The translations under genes and the position numbers were made by a program. The notes under the pieces were generated by a model that had not been told where the DNA came from, did not search any database, and saw only the letters and a list, made by a program, of their open reading frames with translations. A stretch of 64,000 nt of DNA from an uncultured Persicobacter sp. (GTDB taxonomy: Bacteria; Bacteroidota; Bacteroidia; Cytophagales; Cyclobacteriaceae), in the NCBI GenBank assembly GCA_947498325.1, contig CANMKE010000001.1:575432-639431 (forward strand), written 5' to 3'. The first letter of the stretch is position 1, and each line of letters starts with the position of its first letter. Below are positions 47,701 through 55,167 of the stretch, one piece after another.

Positions 47701-47913
47701 GAAGTCGTGAAGCGAATTGGTATGGAAGGCATCCGTGTTTTTGCAACAGGATCCAACTTGTTAACCTTCACAAATTATCCAGGATGGGATCCTGAAGCCA
47801 TGAACTCCAAGGCCAACTTCAGCCCTATGGCTGGAAACATCGCCCCTGGTGTTATTAAAAACAACCCTCCTCAGGCAATGACTTTGAAGCTGGGTGTCAA
47901 TCTTAAATTTTAA
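44722..47913 (+). CDS. SusC/RagA-type TonB-dependent outer-membrane transporter
   Basis: Imports oligosaccharides across the outer membrane with TonB energy, with its SusD partner as lid. A 1063-residue protein from the ATG at 44722 (signal LLHLGVEVMAQS). Residues about 28-110 are the carboxypeptidase-like N-terminal extension (IKGTVTSKSDGEPLPGALVK). The plug follows (about 115-235) with the SusC signature VIVIGYGTTSKK and the NPDDIESMTVLKDAEATAIY motif close to YGSRGANGVILITTK. A 22-strand barrel completes it, ending in the aromatic LGVNLKF. SusD follows 11 bases downstream. I see no N-terminal signalling domain for an anti-sigma factor. Confidence 0.96.
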   Translation: MDTFFYKLGGRLLILFMLLHLGVEVMAQSQIKGTVTSKSDGEPLPGALVKVKGTTNGVVTSFDGSFSLSINDPRSTVLTVSFMGFLPQEIKVGNQSVINVNLAEDVQALEEVIVIGYGTTSKKLATGNYNTIEAKDLGNKINSSFQEGLQGMAAGVNVTGSSGAVGGAVNIRVRGTGSLSSNSNPLYVIDGLPFSSYPTDGTGNFGTSYNPMTNINPDDIESMTVLKDAEATAIYGSRGANGVILITTKSGKKGKAKWTVNYSEGITRPTNKLAHLRTNNWLNNLEEGWNNAETPMDKRVLPYTDEKTWYTQDTARYFDIDKYDMIYRQGSTRNASMSVSGGNDGFVYRLNGSYDQHEGILNQNDNDRLSFSVNTGIKLTDRMKVNINTKISNVKNSQYPTNIYFLNVSGSSGALFQNWTQPTGLNMVSNALPQLPTHNPDGTFYRPTSLFNVATTLDDDYFYHRSNSFTAINSGQFIFDVNEHWRIESNLSVNYTGYQREVWFSPLITTKSLKSRGEDDRGYADSWKQARFNTNANLFAEYNNEIGKHAFSITGGTETYVEDQQFLSIKGVGFPRTNSVKNVGSASEIVEWRSGGQGAVFYSGFARAKYGFDSRYLVGMSVRADGSSRFGVKNRWGVFPSASAGWNISEEAFLKNNTTLNHLKVRSSFGISGNAEIDQNASFYSWTLVNNSYLGMPGLNPNRLKGSTESIGWERAYALDLGIDFEMFEGRLKGDLAYYNRLNTDLLASLTLPGTAGGGKYIANSGEIRNWGYEFSFQYDVIQSGAVRWNTGINGAFLRNRVESLAVDPQILEQEGQLAFPMIGGSVASYQMVKWLGVDPQTGNEMFEDPATGQPFEFADPSRPTKAEMEGLIQTIDGKSGLPTFTGSWNNNVSYKGFNLSFNFYLNYGNWLYDDELTRTSYMAAGNRLTNVPQFVYDERWQNPGDVTNVPKQMYDHPLALGQVDRLNRSTRFLYDGSFIRLQNVTISYNIPKEVVKRIGMEGIRVFATGSNLLTFTNYPGWDPEAMNSKANFSPMAGNIAPGVIKNNPPQAMTLKLGVNLKF

Positions 47914-47924
47914 TCTGAAGGAAT

Positions 47925-49499
47925 ATGAAATTTTTTAATCAGAAACGTAAAGGATTTGGCCTTCTTTGTGCAGCGCTCATGTTGGGCGGATGTGTACAGT
48001 TCGACGATAAATTGTCGACGGAAGAATTCCCGGGTTCGGAAGTCGAAAAAAGTACCTATAACCTTGAAATGGTACTGGCAGAAGGGTATAGATTTTGGGC
48101 GCAAGCCGTAGTGAAAAACCACGTGCCGGACGCATTGGTGATCTCCGATTACAGTGAAGCAAGTTTGGATGAAAATTCCAATACTTTGGGCGCTTTCCAG
48201 AACCGATATGATTATGTCCGTACGGAGTTCAGGAATGACAATCTTTGGAATGATAGCTATAGTGCCATCAACCAAATGAACCAGATTATCAAAATATCTG
48301 AGGATAATAAGCCTGTAGATATGGTTTTTGCAAGCCAGCGTGGCCGCCTCGAAGGGGAGTCACGTTTCATCAGAGCCTATACCAACTTTATGCTCGTTCG
48401 CTATTATGGTAAGCAATACGATCCAAATACAGCAAGCACAGATCCTGGTATTGTCCTTAGAACGGCACCAGCAGAAGGTTTTGCAACAGGTGGCCGTGCT
48501 TCCGTTCAGGAGGTTTACGACTTAGTATTGGAGGATTTGGAAATTGCAATGGATTCTCTTCCTCAGGCTTATAATAGTGCGCTACATAGTGACTTTATTG
48601 GTTACCGTTATCGTGCCAATAAATATGATGCAGGTGCATTGAAAGCCAGGGTTTTGTTCCAGATGAATAAAATTAAAGAGGCCCGTTTAGCGGTAGAAAA
48701 GCTGATTGGTAATTCCTATGGGTCGATTGTCGATATGCCGGAAATTGCACCAGCTGCAATGCAAGTGCCGGATGTCAATACGGTAACAGATTTGTTTACA
48801 AGTGCATCATTAGCAGCGGGTAGTGGCCTTCGAAATACAACGGCAAACTATGTGATCTCTGAGCCATTGAACTTGATGTCTACAGCCAAGGAATTGGTCA
48901 AAGGGGCGGCTTCAAATATTTTCATGAACAAGGAGTTTATGCTTAATTACATGAACGAACAAGGGGATTTTAAAAATTCCGATACCCTTCGTTTGAGAAC
49001 GTTTGTGAAGGAAACCCCAATGGATCCACGTCCAGGGCAAGAAGCAGATACCGTTTACATCTTTAATAAATTCATGTTGGAAGGCTCCAATAATGTCAAT
49101 TGGCCTTCTATTCGCCTGGCAGAATTACTCTTGATCCGTATGGAGTGTTTGGCTCTTGAAGGGGGTGCATCAGCAGCCGTAAGAGACCTGAACCTTTTGC
49201 GTCAACTTCGTGGAGCGAAACAAATTGAAAGTACGCCTCCTGCAGCAGAGCTGTTGGAAATCATTGCCCTGGAAAGAGCCTTGGAGCTTGTGGGTGAAGG
49301 AGAGCGTTTCTTCAACTGGAAAAGAATGGGTGCATATAATGCAATTATCGAAAATAAATATTCTTCGGTGGCCTATCATACCTTCTCTCGTCGCTCAGCA
49401 CAGGATATTAGCTGGGATGGCCCTGAAACGCTTTACCGTATTCCATTAGCAGAAATTCAGCGTAACCCTGATCTCTCAGATGCAGATCAGAACCCTTAA
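47925..49499 (+). CDS. SusD/RagB-family glycan-binding lipoprotein
   Basis: Forms the lid on the SusC-like transporter and captures the glycan at the cell surface. A 524-residue lipoprotein (lipobox MLGGC, Cys23). The conserved SusD layout is present: N-terminal helices with NQMNQIIKISEDN, a TPR-like EGESRFIRAYTNFMLVRYYG segment (about 140-165), VQEVYDLVLEDLEIAMDSLP, and the C-terminal RLAELLLIRMECLALEGG followed by LERALELVGEGERFFNWKRM. It is co-transcribed with SusC. The ligand cannot be deduced from sequence. Confidence 0.94.
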   Translation: MKFFNQKRKGFGLLCAALMLGGCVQFDDKLSTEEFPGSEVEKSTYNLEMVLAEGYRFWAQAVVKNHVPDALVISDYSEASLDENSNTLGAFQNRYDYVRTEFRNDNLWNDSYSAINQMNQIIKISEDNKPVDMVFASQRGRLEGESRFIRAYTNFMLVRYYGKQYDPNTASTDPGIVLRTAPAEGFATGGRASVQEVYDLVLEDLEIAMDSLPQAYNSALHSDFIGYRYRANKYDAGALKARVLFQMNKIKEARLAVEKLIGNSYGSIVDMPEIAPAAMQVPDVNTVTDLFTSASLAAGSGLRNTTANYVISEPLNLMSTAKELVKGAASNIFMNKEFMLNYMNEQGDFKNSDTLRLRTFVKETPMDPRPGQEADTVYIFNKFMLEGSNNVNWPSIRLAELLLIRMECLALEGGASAAVRDLNLLRQLRGAKQIESTPPAAELLEIIALERALELVGEGERFFNWKRMGAYNAIIENKYSSVAYHTFSRRSAQDISWDGPETLYRIPLAEIQRNPDLSDADQNP

Positions 49500-49570
49500 T
49501 ATATACAAACATTCAGGCAGGTGTGATCGCACATCTGCCCGAATATACACAACCTTATAATTTTTTAGAC

Positions 49571-51625
49571 ATGCAAAAAGTACACTTACCAATGCGCCCA
49601 TTTAGCTGGGCAAAACATTTAGTTGCTCTATTTTTTCTTGTTGCAGTTAGCTTCTCAGCGATGGCACAAGGAACGGTTACTTATGTTTCTCCAGGATTTA
49701 TGCCTGGGAGTGAATTTATTATTCGTGGATCGGGATTATCCGCTTTCCAATGGGCTACTGTTGAGGGGGTAACCTTTCCTCTAAAAGAAAAGACAGACTC
49801 GGAAGTGATCCTTACCGTTCCTGAGGATGCACCTGTCACTGCTGCGCAGATGTTTTTTGGCTGGGATGGCGATAAAAGATCGAACACGCAAGAAAAAGTT
49901 CACCCTGTAGGTCAGGTTTCTGGCACGGAAAGATTATTATTCTATGAGCCATTTGTAAGCCCAGTAGATGGTCGCCCTGCAAATAATGAGGCGATTGGAA
50001 ACACTTCTAATTTTGGAAACAAAGGCGTAGTGAATTATATGGGAACGGGTGCTGCAAAAGTAGCCTGGATGCCAGAAGAAAGAGAAAATGCTGCCGGAGA
50101 GCCAATATGGGTAGGTTTTTACGAGTCATTTTCAAGCCTTTTTACTGTAGGTTTAGGAACTGCAGAAAGTGAGTTCACGATCACAGGAATTAACACCGAA
50201 GGATATGAGAATATTCGATTGGCTTACTCTTTGTCTTCTTGGAATGGCCAGTTACATGATGGATTTGAAATCTTCTATGCCGTTGATGGTGGAGACTGGA
50301 ATTCTATTGGTAATGCACCTGTTGATGCGGTTTACTCTAAAGTGAAAATGTACAAGAACCCTAATCAATTGCCTGCAACGGCTAATTTGTCGATTAAGTT
50401 CAAGTACAACTACAACGATCCAAAAAACCCGATTTTAGTTGATGATATTCAAATTACAGGTTATGAAGAAGGATCTGCGAACATTACTAACTTGGATCCA
50501 GAAACACAAAAAGTAGGAAAGTGGGTGACGGTAAATGGAGCTCGTCTTACTGATGTTACAAAATTGTCTTTCGGTGGTATCGATATTGTAAATACTGAGG
50601 AAGAAACAAATTTTGAAGTGGCGGATAATGGAACCTTCGTTAAATTTAAAGTACCTGCAGGTGCTGATATGGTCAATGATGGTGACGATAAAGGTAAAGC
50701 ACAAGTAACTATACACCGTTCGGCGGGTGGAGACGTTTCTTCTCCAGGTTTACTTCATGCAACTGCTCCTGAGACCTCTATTACGATGGTCAGCCCAACT
50801 CAAGGGCCGGAAAATGGATACATCTACGTTATTGGCGAAGACCTTTATGATGTAAAAAGTATTCAGTTTAACGGTTTGGATGCCACAGCTTTCCGCATGG
50901 TGGAAGAAAATAAATATGAAGTGGCGGTTCCTGAAGGGGCATCTACAGGTAAAATTGAAGTTACTACAGCAAATAGTGTAGGTTCGATTAGTTCTGAGGA
51001 AGATTTCACGATCAATTATGATTTCCCTGCTTTGTCGATCGTTGTTTCTGCGGAGGAAGGAAATGAAATTGAAGAAACAGAGATTGATGTGCATATGGAA
51101 ACCGAAAATGCGGCTTTGTCAGATACACAAATCACCTTCGATGTTTCAGGTCAGGATATCAACGATGCAGATTATGATCTTGATAAAGATGGTTTGGAGA
51201 TCAAAAAAGGAGAAACTTCTTCTGATACAGCCATTTTGAAAATTTTGAATGATGGTGATGATTTCGAAGAGGAAGAAACTTTGATCCTTACGCTTGATGC
51301 TCGTACTGGTGAAGGTGCTGTTGTAGGTAAAGACAGAACGGCTGAAATCAAAATCGTTTTGGATGTAACCACAAGCACTGGCAAAGAAATCAATGCGAAT
51401 GATTTTTATGTAGCAAAAACGGGTAACCAATTGGAAGTAACTTTCAAGAAGCCAACCGTTCGTCAGGCTCAGGTAGGTTTGTACGGTCAGTCTGGACGAT
51501 TGATTCGTGTAGAAGTTGGTTCTAAAGATACTTTTGTATTGCCGGCACCAACTGTTTCAGGAATGTACATTCTTCGTGTAGTTCAGGATGGTCAGTTGAT
51601 GACTAAAAAGATATTTGTGGACTAA
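49571..51625 (+). CDS. Surface protein with IPT/TIG and Calx-beta-like domains and T9SS domain (SusE-position)
   Basis: A 684-residue protein from the ATG at 49571, with a signal ending SFSAMAQG; the longer frame starts with GTG and adds a non-signal leader. A TIG-like domain (about 37-110, VSPGFMPGSEFIIRGSGL) is followed by a jelly-roll-like segment (about 125-300), two more TIG domains (ITNLDPETQKVGKWVTVNGA from about 303; TMVSPTQGPENGYIYVIGED from about 400), a Calx-beta-like domain (about 490-605, with DGDDFEEEETLILTLDA) and a T9SS sorting domain. Third gene after SusCD, the usual place of surface glycan-binding proteins; a binding role is inferred. The T9SS signal is unusual for that position, where lipoproteins are the rule. 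Confidence 0.8.
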   Translation: MQKVHLPMRPFSWAKHLVALFFLVAVSFSAMAQGTVTYVSPGFMPGSEFIIRGSGLSAFQWATVEGVTFPLKEKTDSEVILTVPEDAPVTAAQMFFGWDGDKRSNTQEKVHPVGQVSGTERLLFYEPFVSPVDGRPANNEAIGNTSNFGNKGVVNYMGTGAAKVAWMPEERENAAGEPIWVGFYESFSSLFTVGLGTAESEFTITGINTEGYENIRLAYSLSSWNGQLHDGFEIFYAVDGGDWNSIGNAPVDAVYSKVKMYKNPNQLPATANLSIKFKYNYNDPKNPILVDDIQITGYEEGSANITNLDPETQKVGKWVTVNGARLTDVTKLSFGGIDIVNTEEETNFEVADNGTFVKFKVPAGADMVNDGDDKGKAQVTIHRSAGGDVSSPGLLHATAPETSITMVSPTQGPENGYIYVIGEDLYDVKSIQFNGLDATAFRMVEENKYEVAVPEGASTGKIEVTTANSVGSISSEEDFTINYDFPALSIVVSAEEGNEIEETEIDVHMETENAALSDTQITFDVSGQDINDADYDLDKDGLEIKKGETSSDTAILKILNDGDDFEEEETLILTLDARTGEGAVVGKDRTAEIKIVLDVTTSTGKEINANDFYVAKTGNQLEVTFKKPTVRQAQVGLYGQSGRLIRVEVGSKDTFVLPAPTVSGMYILRVVQDGQLMTKKIFVD

Positions 51626-51664
51626 GCATTTCCACCTGACAATACTGCAAGCTGTTTAGAAATA

Positions 51665-51695
51665 GGTCGTTCCCTTTCGGGGACGACCTTTTTTT
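51665..51695 (+). terminator. Terminator of the SusCD operon
   Basis: GGTCGT and ACGACC with inner CCC / GGG close a TTTC loop, followed by seven Ts, about 40 bases after the stop. Confidence 0.9.
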
Positions 51696-51731
51696 GGTGG
51701 AAAAATGCGGACTTTATGAACAACATTGCTG

Positions 51732-52799
51732 CTACGACGCCACATAGGCCAAAACCTGTGCTTTCTCCTGAAGGGCGGTAGCCTGAAGTTGCAGCAAGAA
51801 TACATGTTGCTCATACCACTTTATGAGCTCCTTGATTTTCTTCTTGCCATTCTTTAAGCTGGGGTAGGCGCAATCCGCCACGGCATAAAAACGGGGAGCG
51901 GAAGGAAGAGATTGAAGGTCGTTTTTCAGGGTTTCTATCTGGGCCTCAAGCAATGCACAATATTGCGTAAATTTATCCTGCTGACTTTCATTCAATGTAT
52001 CTGCAGCGCCAATATATCGCTGCTCCAGTTCAAGCAGGCTGTCGATGTCCTTGTTGGCGTAGGCAGCAGTGGCTTGTTTCATCATTTGTTCCCGTTGTTC
52101 CGCAGGAACTATGGAGCGGGTTTTGTCGGGGTGCAAAACTTTCGCCAGCGATAAATATAAAGGACGCAGCGCAGGCTGATCTGCTGGTCGGCTTTCATGC
52201 TTGGCCTTACTTTTAGCATCTGTCAGGGAAGTTTGCTGGGCTTCAAATTGTTGTTTCTGAAGGCGAACCCACTGCCAAACTTTTTGCTGAAAGTCAGCAA
52301 AAGATTCATCGTCAAGATGAACAGATAAGGCGCCGATATTCAGGGCTTGCTGATATTGTTCGAAAAAGTAGGCGGCCGTTTTGTCAAGAAAGTCCTTTTT
52401 TGTTTTGCGAAGTGCTTCCTCAAAAGTAATGTCGTTGTTGAGGTTGAAAATCATCCGCACCTCCTCGGTGGTCTCTACATAAGGAAGGACCTGTTTCAGC
52501 TGTTGATTGATCTTTTCGATGATGGCCTGCAACTGGTGTTTATTGAAGGAGTGCTGAAAGGTGGCCTGATGCAACTGCTTAACAATCTGCAATTGTACCA
52601 TGGCAATTTGTTGCCGTAGCGTGGGTACTTTTTTCAGGTAAAGTCCCATCAGGGTATTTAACTTTTCTTCAAGAGCGATTTTGTCAAGTTTGAGTTGCTT
52701 GACCTGCTGATATAAATCGTGATAGCGTTGCTGATTCGCAGCATGCCCTTCAGCAGTGGAGGGTTGGGGGGCATTTTTTCTTTTGGTAACTTCGCTCAT
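51732..52799 (-). CDS. Coiled-coil protein with an internal J domain
   Basis: A 355-residue soluble, Gln/Lys-rich protein. Residues 20-105 and 270-345 are strongly helical with heptad character (QVKQLKLDKIALEEKLNTLM). The segment LRPLYLSLAKVLHPDKTR (His223-Pro-Asp225) followed by MMKQATAAYANKDIDSLLEL is a J-domain helix II-HPD-helix III pattern, so it should stimulate an Hsp70 (DnaK). There is no Gly/Phe or zinc domain, so it is a class C-type J protein; its client is unknown. It is alone on the minus strand, convergent with the SusCD operon. Confidence 0.78.
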   Translation of the reverse strand: MSEVTKRKNAPQPSTAEGHAANQQRYHDLYQQVKQLKLDKIALEEKLNTLMGLYLKKVPTLRQQIAMVQLQIVKQLHQATFQHSFNKHQLQAIIEKINQQLKQVLPYVETTEEVRMIFNLNNDITFEEALRKTKKDFLDKTAAYFFEQYQQALNIGALSVHLDDESFADFQQKVWQWVRLQKQQFEAQQTSLTDAKSKAKHESRPADQPALRPLYLSLAKVLHPDKTRSIVPAEQREQMMKQATAAYANKDIDSLLELEQRYIGAADTLNESQQDKFTQYCALLEAQIETLKNDLQSLPSAPRFYAVADCAYPSLKNGKKKIKELIKWYEQHVFLLQLQATALQEKAQVLAYVAS

Positions 52800-52824
52800 G
52801 CTTTATAGATTTTTGCGAAGGTAA

Positions 52825-52860
52825 CAAAAATGGCCACAGGCAAAAAACCTGCGGCCATCG
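52825..52860 (-). terminator. Terminator of the AraC-type regulator gene
   Basis: On the minus strand GATGGCCGCAGG and CCTGTGGCCAT pair around a T-rich loop and run into TTTTTG. It lies about 60 bases past the regulator's stop and before the J-domain gene. Confidence 0.8.
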
Positions 52861-52911
52861 TTTTATAGCTGATGATCAGTTTTAAAATTACAGATCATGG
52901 ATATTCGACCA

Positions 52912-54015
52912 TTAGGAGGCCATTTTTCTCAGTTGTGTTCGGTATTGTCGGGGAGTCATGCCGGTAATTTTCTTGAAATTCACATAGAAAACCGATTCTG
53001 AGCCAAAGCCACTGTCCACGGCAATAGCATAGTTGGTGAACGCCTTTTCATGATCGTTGGCAATGATCGTCTTGGCGGTTTCCACGCGGTGTTCATTGAT
53101 AAATTCACTGAAGGTTTTCCCCAGCTCCTCGTTGAGCACTTTGGAAAGCAAATACGTATGAATTTGCATTTTCTCCGCTAATTTTCGCTCATTGAGTTCG
53201 GTGTCGAGATGTACGCTCTGTTCATTAATAAGCTCATTGAGCTGTGGCAAATACTGATCAAGGTTTTCACCGAATCCTTCTTTCTTCTCCTCCTTAATAA
53301 TGATGCCCTTACCTGAAAATGATTTGGGGAATTTCAGGGCATAAAACATCGTCAGGAAGATGATCGAACTATTAAAGATAATGTAGTTGAGCTGTACCAG
53401 CTGCCAGATAATGTTTTCGGGCTGAATATTGGTAAAAGGTGCAATTAGGGTATGGTAGCACAATTGCAATACCGCAATATAAAGGATCACAGCCTCAAAG
53501 CCGATCAGCATTTTTGGCCAAAGCAAGTCATCTTTTTGTTTTGGATTGACCTTGTCCTTAACCTGATGGTACATTTGGTGAATGCGGTACAAAACAAAGG
53601 CTTTCCAGCCCACGATAGCGGTTAAAAGTGTAACATGAAGGTGGCTGCCAATAAAAATTCTAAAGCTGAAATCTTGCGCAAGCAATACATAAGAGGTATT
53701 GATGATCAGCGAAACAAAAGGCGGTAAGAAATACCATAAATGTTTTTTGGTAGGGGCTTTGCCATACAGGCAAGTGGAGTACCATAGAATGAAGCTCGGG
53801 AGCATCAAATCCAGTACATCGCAGATAAATAGTAATTGGGGTTGTTCAAATTTTAGATTTGTAAATCGAAAGTAATATTGAAGCAGGATGTTCAGCGCCA
53901 TGGTTAAGAATACGCCTGCTAAAATTAAATTCAACTTGGTTTTTTTAAAATAGGTGATGGCAAGGCCAGTTAGGGTACATTGTAAAAATGACCAAAAAAA
54001 TAGAGCTATTGTCAT
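52912..54015 (-). CDS. Membrane-bound AraC-family transcriptional regulator
   Basis: A 367-residue protein. The first about 235 residues carry seven hydrophobic segments (MTIALFFWSFLQCTLTGLAI at the N-terminus, then LILAGVFLTMALNILLQYYF, and so on), and a cytoplasmic linker (GKGIIIKEEKKEGFGENLDQ) leads to an AraC/XylS DNA-binding domain at about 270-365: two helix-turn-helix motifs, LNERKLAEKMQIHTYLLSKV and AIAVDSGFGSESVFYVNFKK, with the family tail TGMTPRQYR. This 7TM-AraC layout is a known Bacteroidota type that senses a membrane or extracellular signal; the ligand is unknown. Nearby polysaccharide genes are possible targets, but nothing shows this directly. Confidence 0.88.
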   Translation of the reverse strand: MTIALFFWSFLQCTLTGLAITYFKKTKLNLILAGVFLTMALNILLQYYFRFTNLKFEQPQLLFICDVLDLMLPSFILWYSTCLYGKAPTKKHLWYFLPPFVSLIINTSYVLLAQDFSFRIFIGSHLHVTLLTAIVGWKAFVLYRIHQMYHQVKDKVNPKQKDDLLWPKMLIGFEAVILYIAVLQLCYHTLIAPFTNIQPENIIWQLVQLNYIIFNSSIIFLTMFYALKFPKSFSGKGIIIKEEKKEGFGENLDQYLPQLNELINEQSVHLDTELNERKLAEKMQIHTYLLSKVLNEELGKTFSEFINEHRVETAKTIIANDHEKAFTNYAIAVDSGFGSESVFYVNFKKITGMTPRQYRTQLRKMAS

Positions 54016-54635
54016 AGTTATTAATTGGGGGGATGGTTGAATAAAAAAATATGGTTGCCTCGAAAGGCATTAGAATATACATAAATATCGTTTTCTTTCA
54101 ATTCCAAAATCTCTTTTTTGGGCAATCAATAGAAAATATTCCGCTACATTCTTCAAAAAATATTAAAAAATAGCCCTTAAGTTAAATGTGGTTGCGTCAT
54201 TTTTCTTTTCGTTTAATTTAGCTTTGTGGCCATTTTAAGGCGATTTGAATGAGTTTTAATGTCGAATGCTCTTTGGGGGGAAACGGAATATGTGTTTGAA
54301 GTATCCAATTTATGAATTCAGGCGTGCCGAAATTTCAGATTCGTAGCCTCCATTGTGTGGGAGTGATTATTGGCGATTTAGGATAGGGGAGGTGAAAGCT
54401 CCTGAATCTTTTTCGGACAATAGAATTGGGCTGCAACCTCAGGCGGTGAATGCATCTTGGTGTTTTTTTGTCCACGGATTACATTTCCCCCGACTAAGGT
54501 TATAGCCTCTAAAGTAGGCGCTGTCGATTATTTTTTTGCCTCGTGGTAGGGACGTTTCATGTTACGCCCCTATAAAAACCGCCTACTTCTTTATTGGTCT
54601 GTCTATTTTGCAGGGAAACCTTTTTCGTTTTGATG
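54016..54635. other. 620-base intergenic region with a degenerate palindrome
   Basis: It lies between the AraC and HxlR genes, both on the minus strand. No gene is seen. Bases 54546-54572 (GTAGGGACGTTTCATGTTAC, then GCCCCTA) are a degenerate copy of the 20-base palindrome at 31668. The first 200 bases, close to the AraC start, are AT-rich and should carry its promoter. Confidence 0.45.
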
Positions 54636-55013
54636 CTAAATCAGGCGGAGTGATTTTTCTTTGACGGCAAAATTTCCCCAGTCGGCAATTGCAGAGATGA
54701 GGGGAATCAGGCTTTTTCCAAAGTCAGTAAAAGCATACTCCACCTTCATTGGTGGCTTTTCAGTATATACTTTTCTTGAAATGACGCCGTCCTCTTCAAG
54801 GGCCTTCAGTTGCAGGCTCAGTGTTCTTTCAGAAACGGCATCCATTGTTTTGCGCAAAACATTGTAGCGCAGTGGACCATCCATCAGGTGGTATAAAATG
54901 ACCGTTTTCCATTTTCCGCCAATAATTCCCATGGTTAAACTTGTGCAACAAGGGTATTTTTTACCATTGAAATGATAGGAAGGTTTTTCTGAAGTATTGT
55001 CGAATGTTGCCAT
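54636..55013 (-). CDS. HxlR-family winged-helix transcriptional regulator
   Basis: A 125-residue protein matching HxlR length and layout: KYPCCTSLTMGIIGGKWKTV at the N-terminus, LMDGPLRYNVLRKTM (helix 2), SERTLSLQLKALEEDGVISR (recognition helix and wing) and YAFTDFGKSLIPLI at the end. The Cys-Cys pair at the N-terminus fits the redox-sensing HypR/QorR-type branch, in which a conserved Cys senses electrophiles or oxidants; that role is inferred. An inverted repeat overlaps its promoter, suggesting autoregulation. No target gene such as an oxidoreductase is adjacent. Confidence 0.9.
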   Translation of the reverse strand: MATFDNTSEKPSYHFNGKKYPCCTSLTMGIIGGKWKTVILYHLMDGPLRYNVLRKTMDAVSERTLSLQLKALEEDGVISRKVYTEKPPMKVEYAFTDFGKSLIPLISAIADWGNFAVKEKSLRLI

Positions 55014-55078
55014 AACTTAAAGTGATTTTCAGTAACGCTTAGTAAAACTTAGCTGCTGCTGCTTATTATTGTTCAGTA

Positions 55079-55119
55079 CAAAGCTATACAATCTTATGCA
55101 ACTATCAAAAGTATAGTTG
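55079..55119 (-). promoter_or_regulatory. HxlR promoter with overlapping inverted-repeat operator
   Basis: On the minus strand TTTTG (55106-55110) and TAGCTTTG (55079-55086) are 19 bases apart, an exact Bacteroidota -33/-7 pair. The -33 element is the centre of an inverted repeat CAACTAT (55099-55105) / ATAGTTG (55113-55119) with a 7-base spacer, a likely operator for the HxlR protein itself. Confidence 0.65.
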
Positions 55120-55127
55120 ATGGGGAG

Positions 55128-55159
55128 AAAAAATACCCATCAAAAAATTGATGGGTATT
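55128..55159 (-). terminator. Terminator of the CheB-CheR-PAS gene
   Basis: AATACCCATCAA and TTGATGGGTATT pair with a four-base loop. Read on the minus strand, the stem is followed by a T run. It lies just after the stop at 55168 and before the HxlR promoter. Confidence 0.85.
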
Positions 55160-55167
55160 CGTTATTA

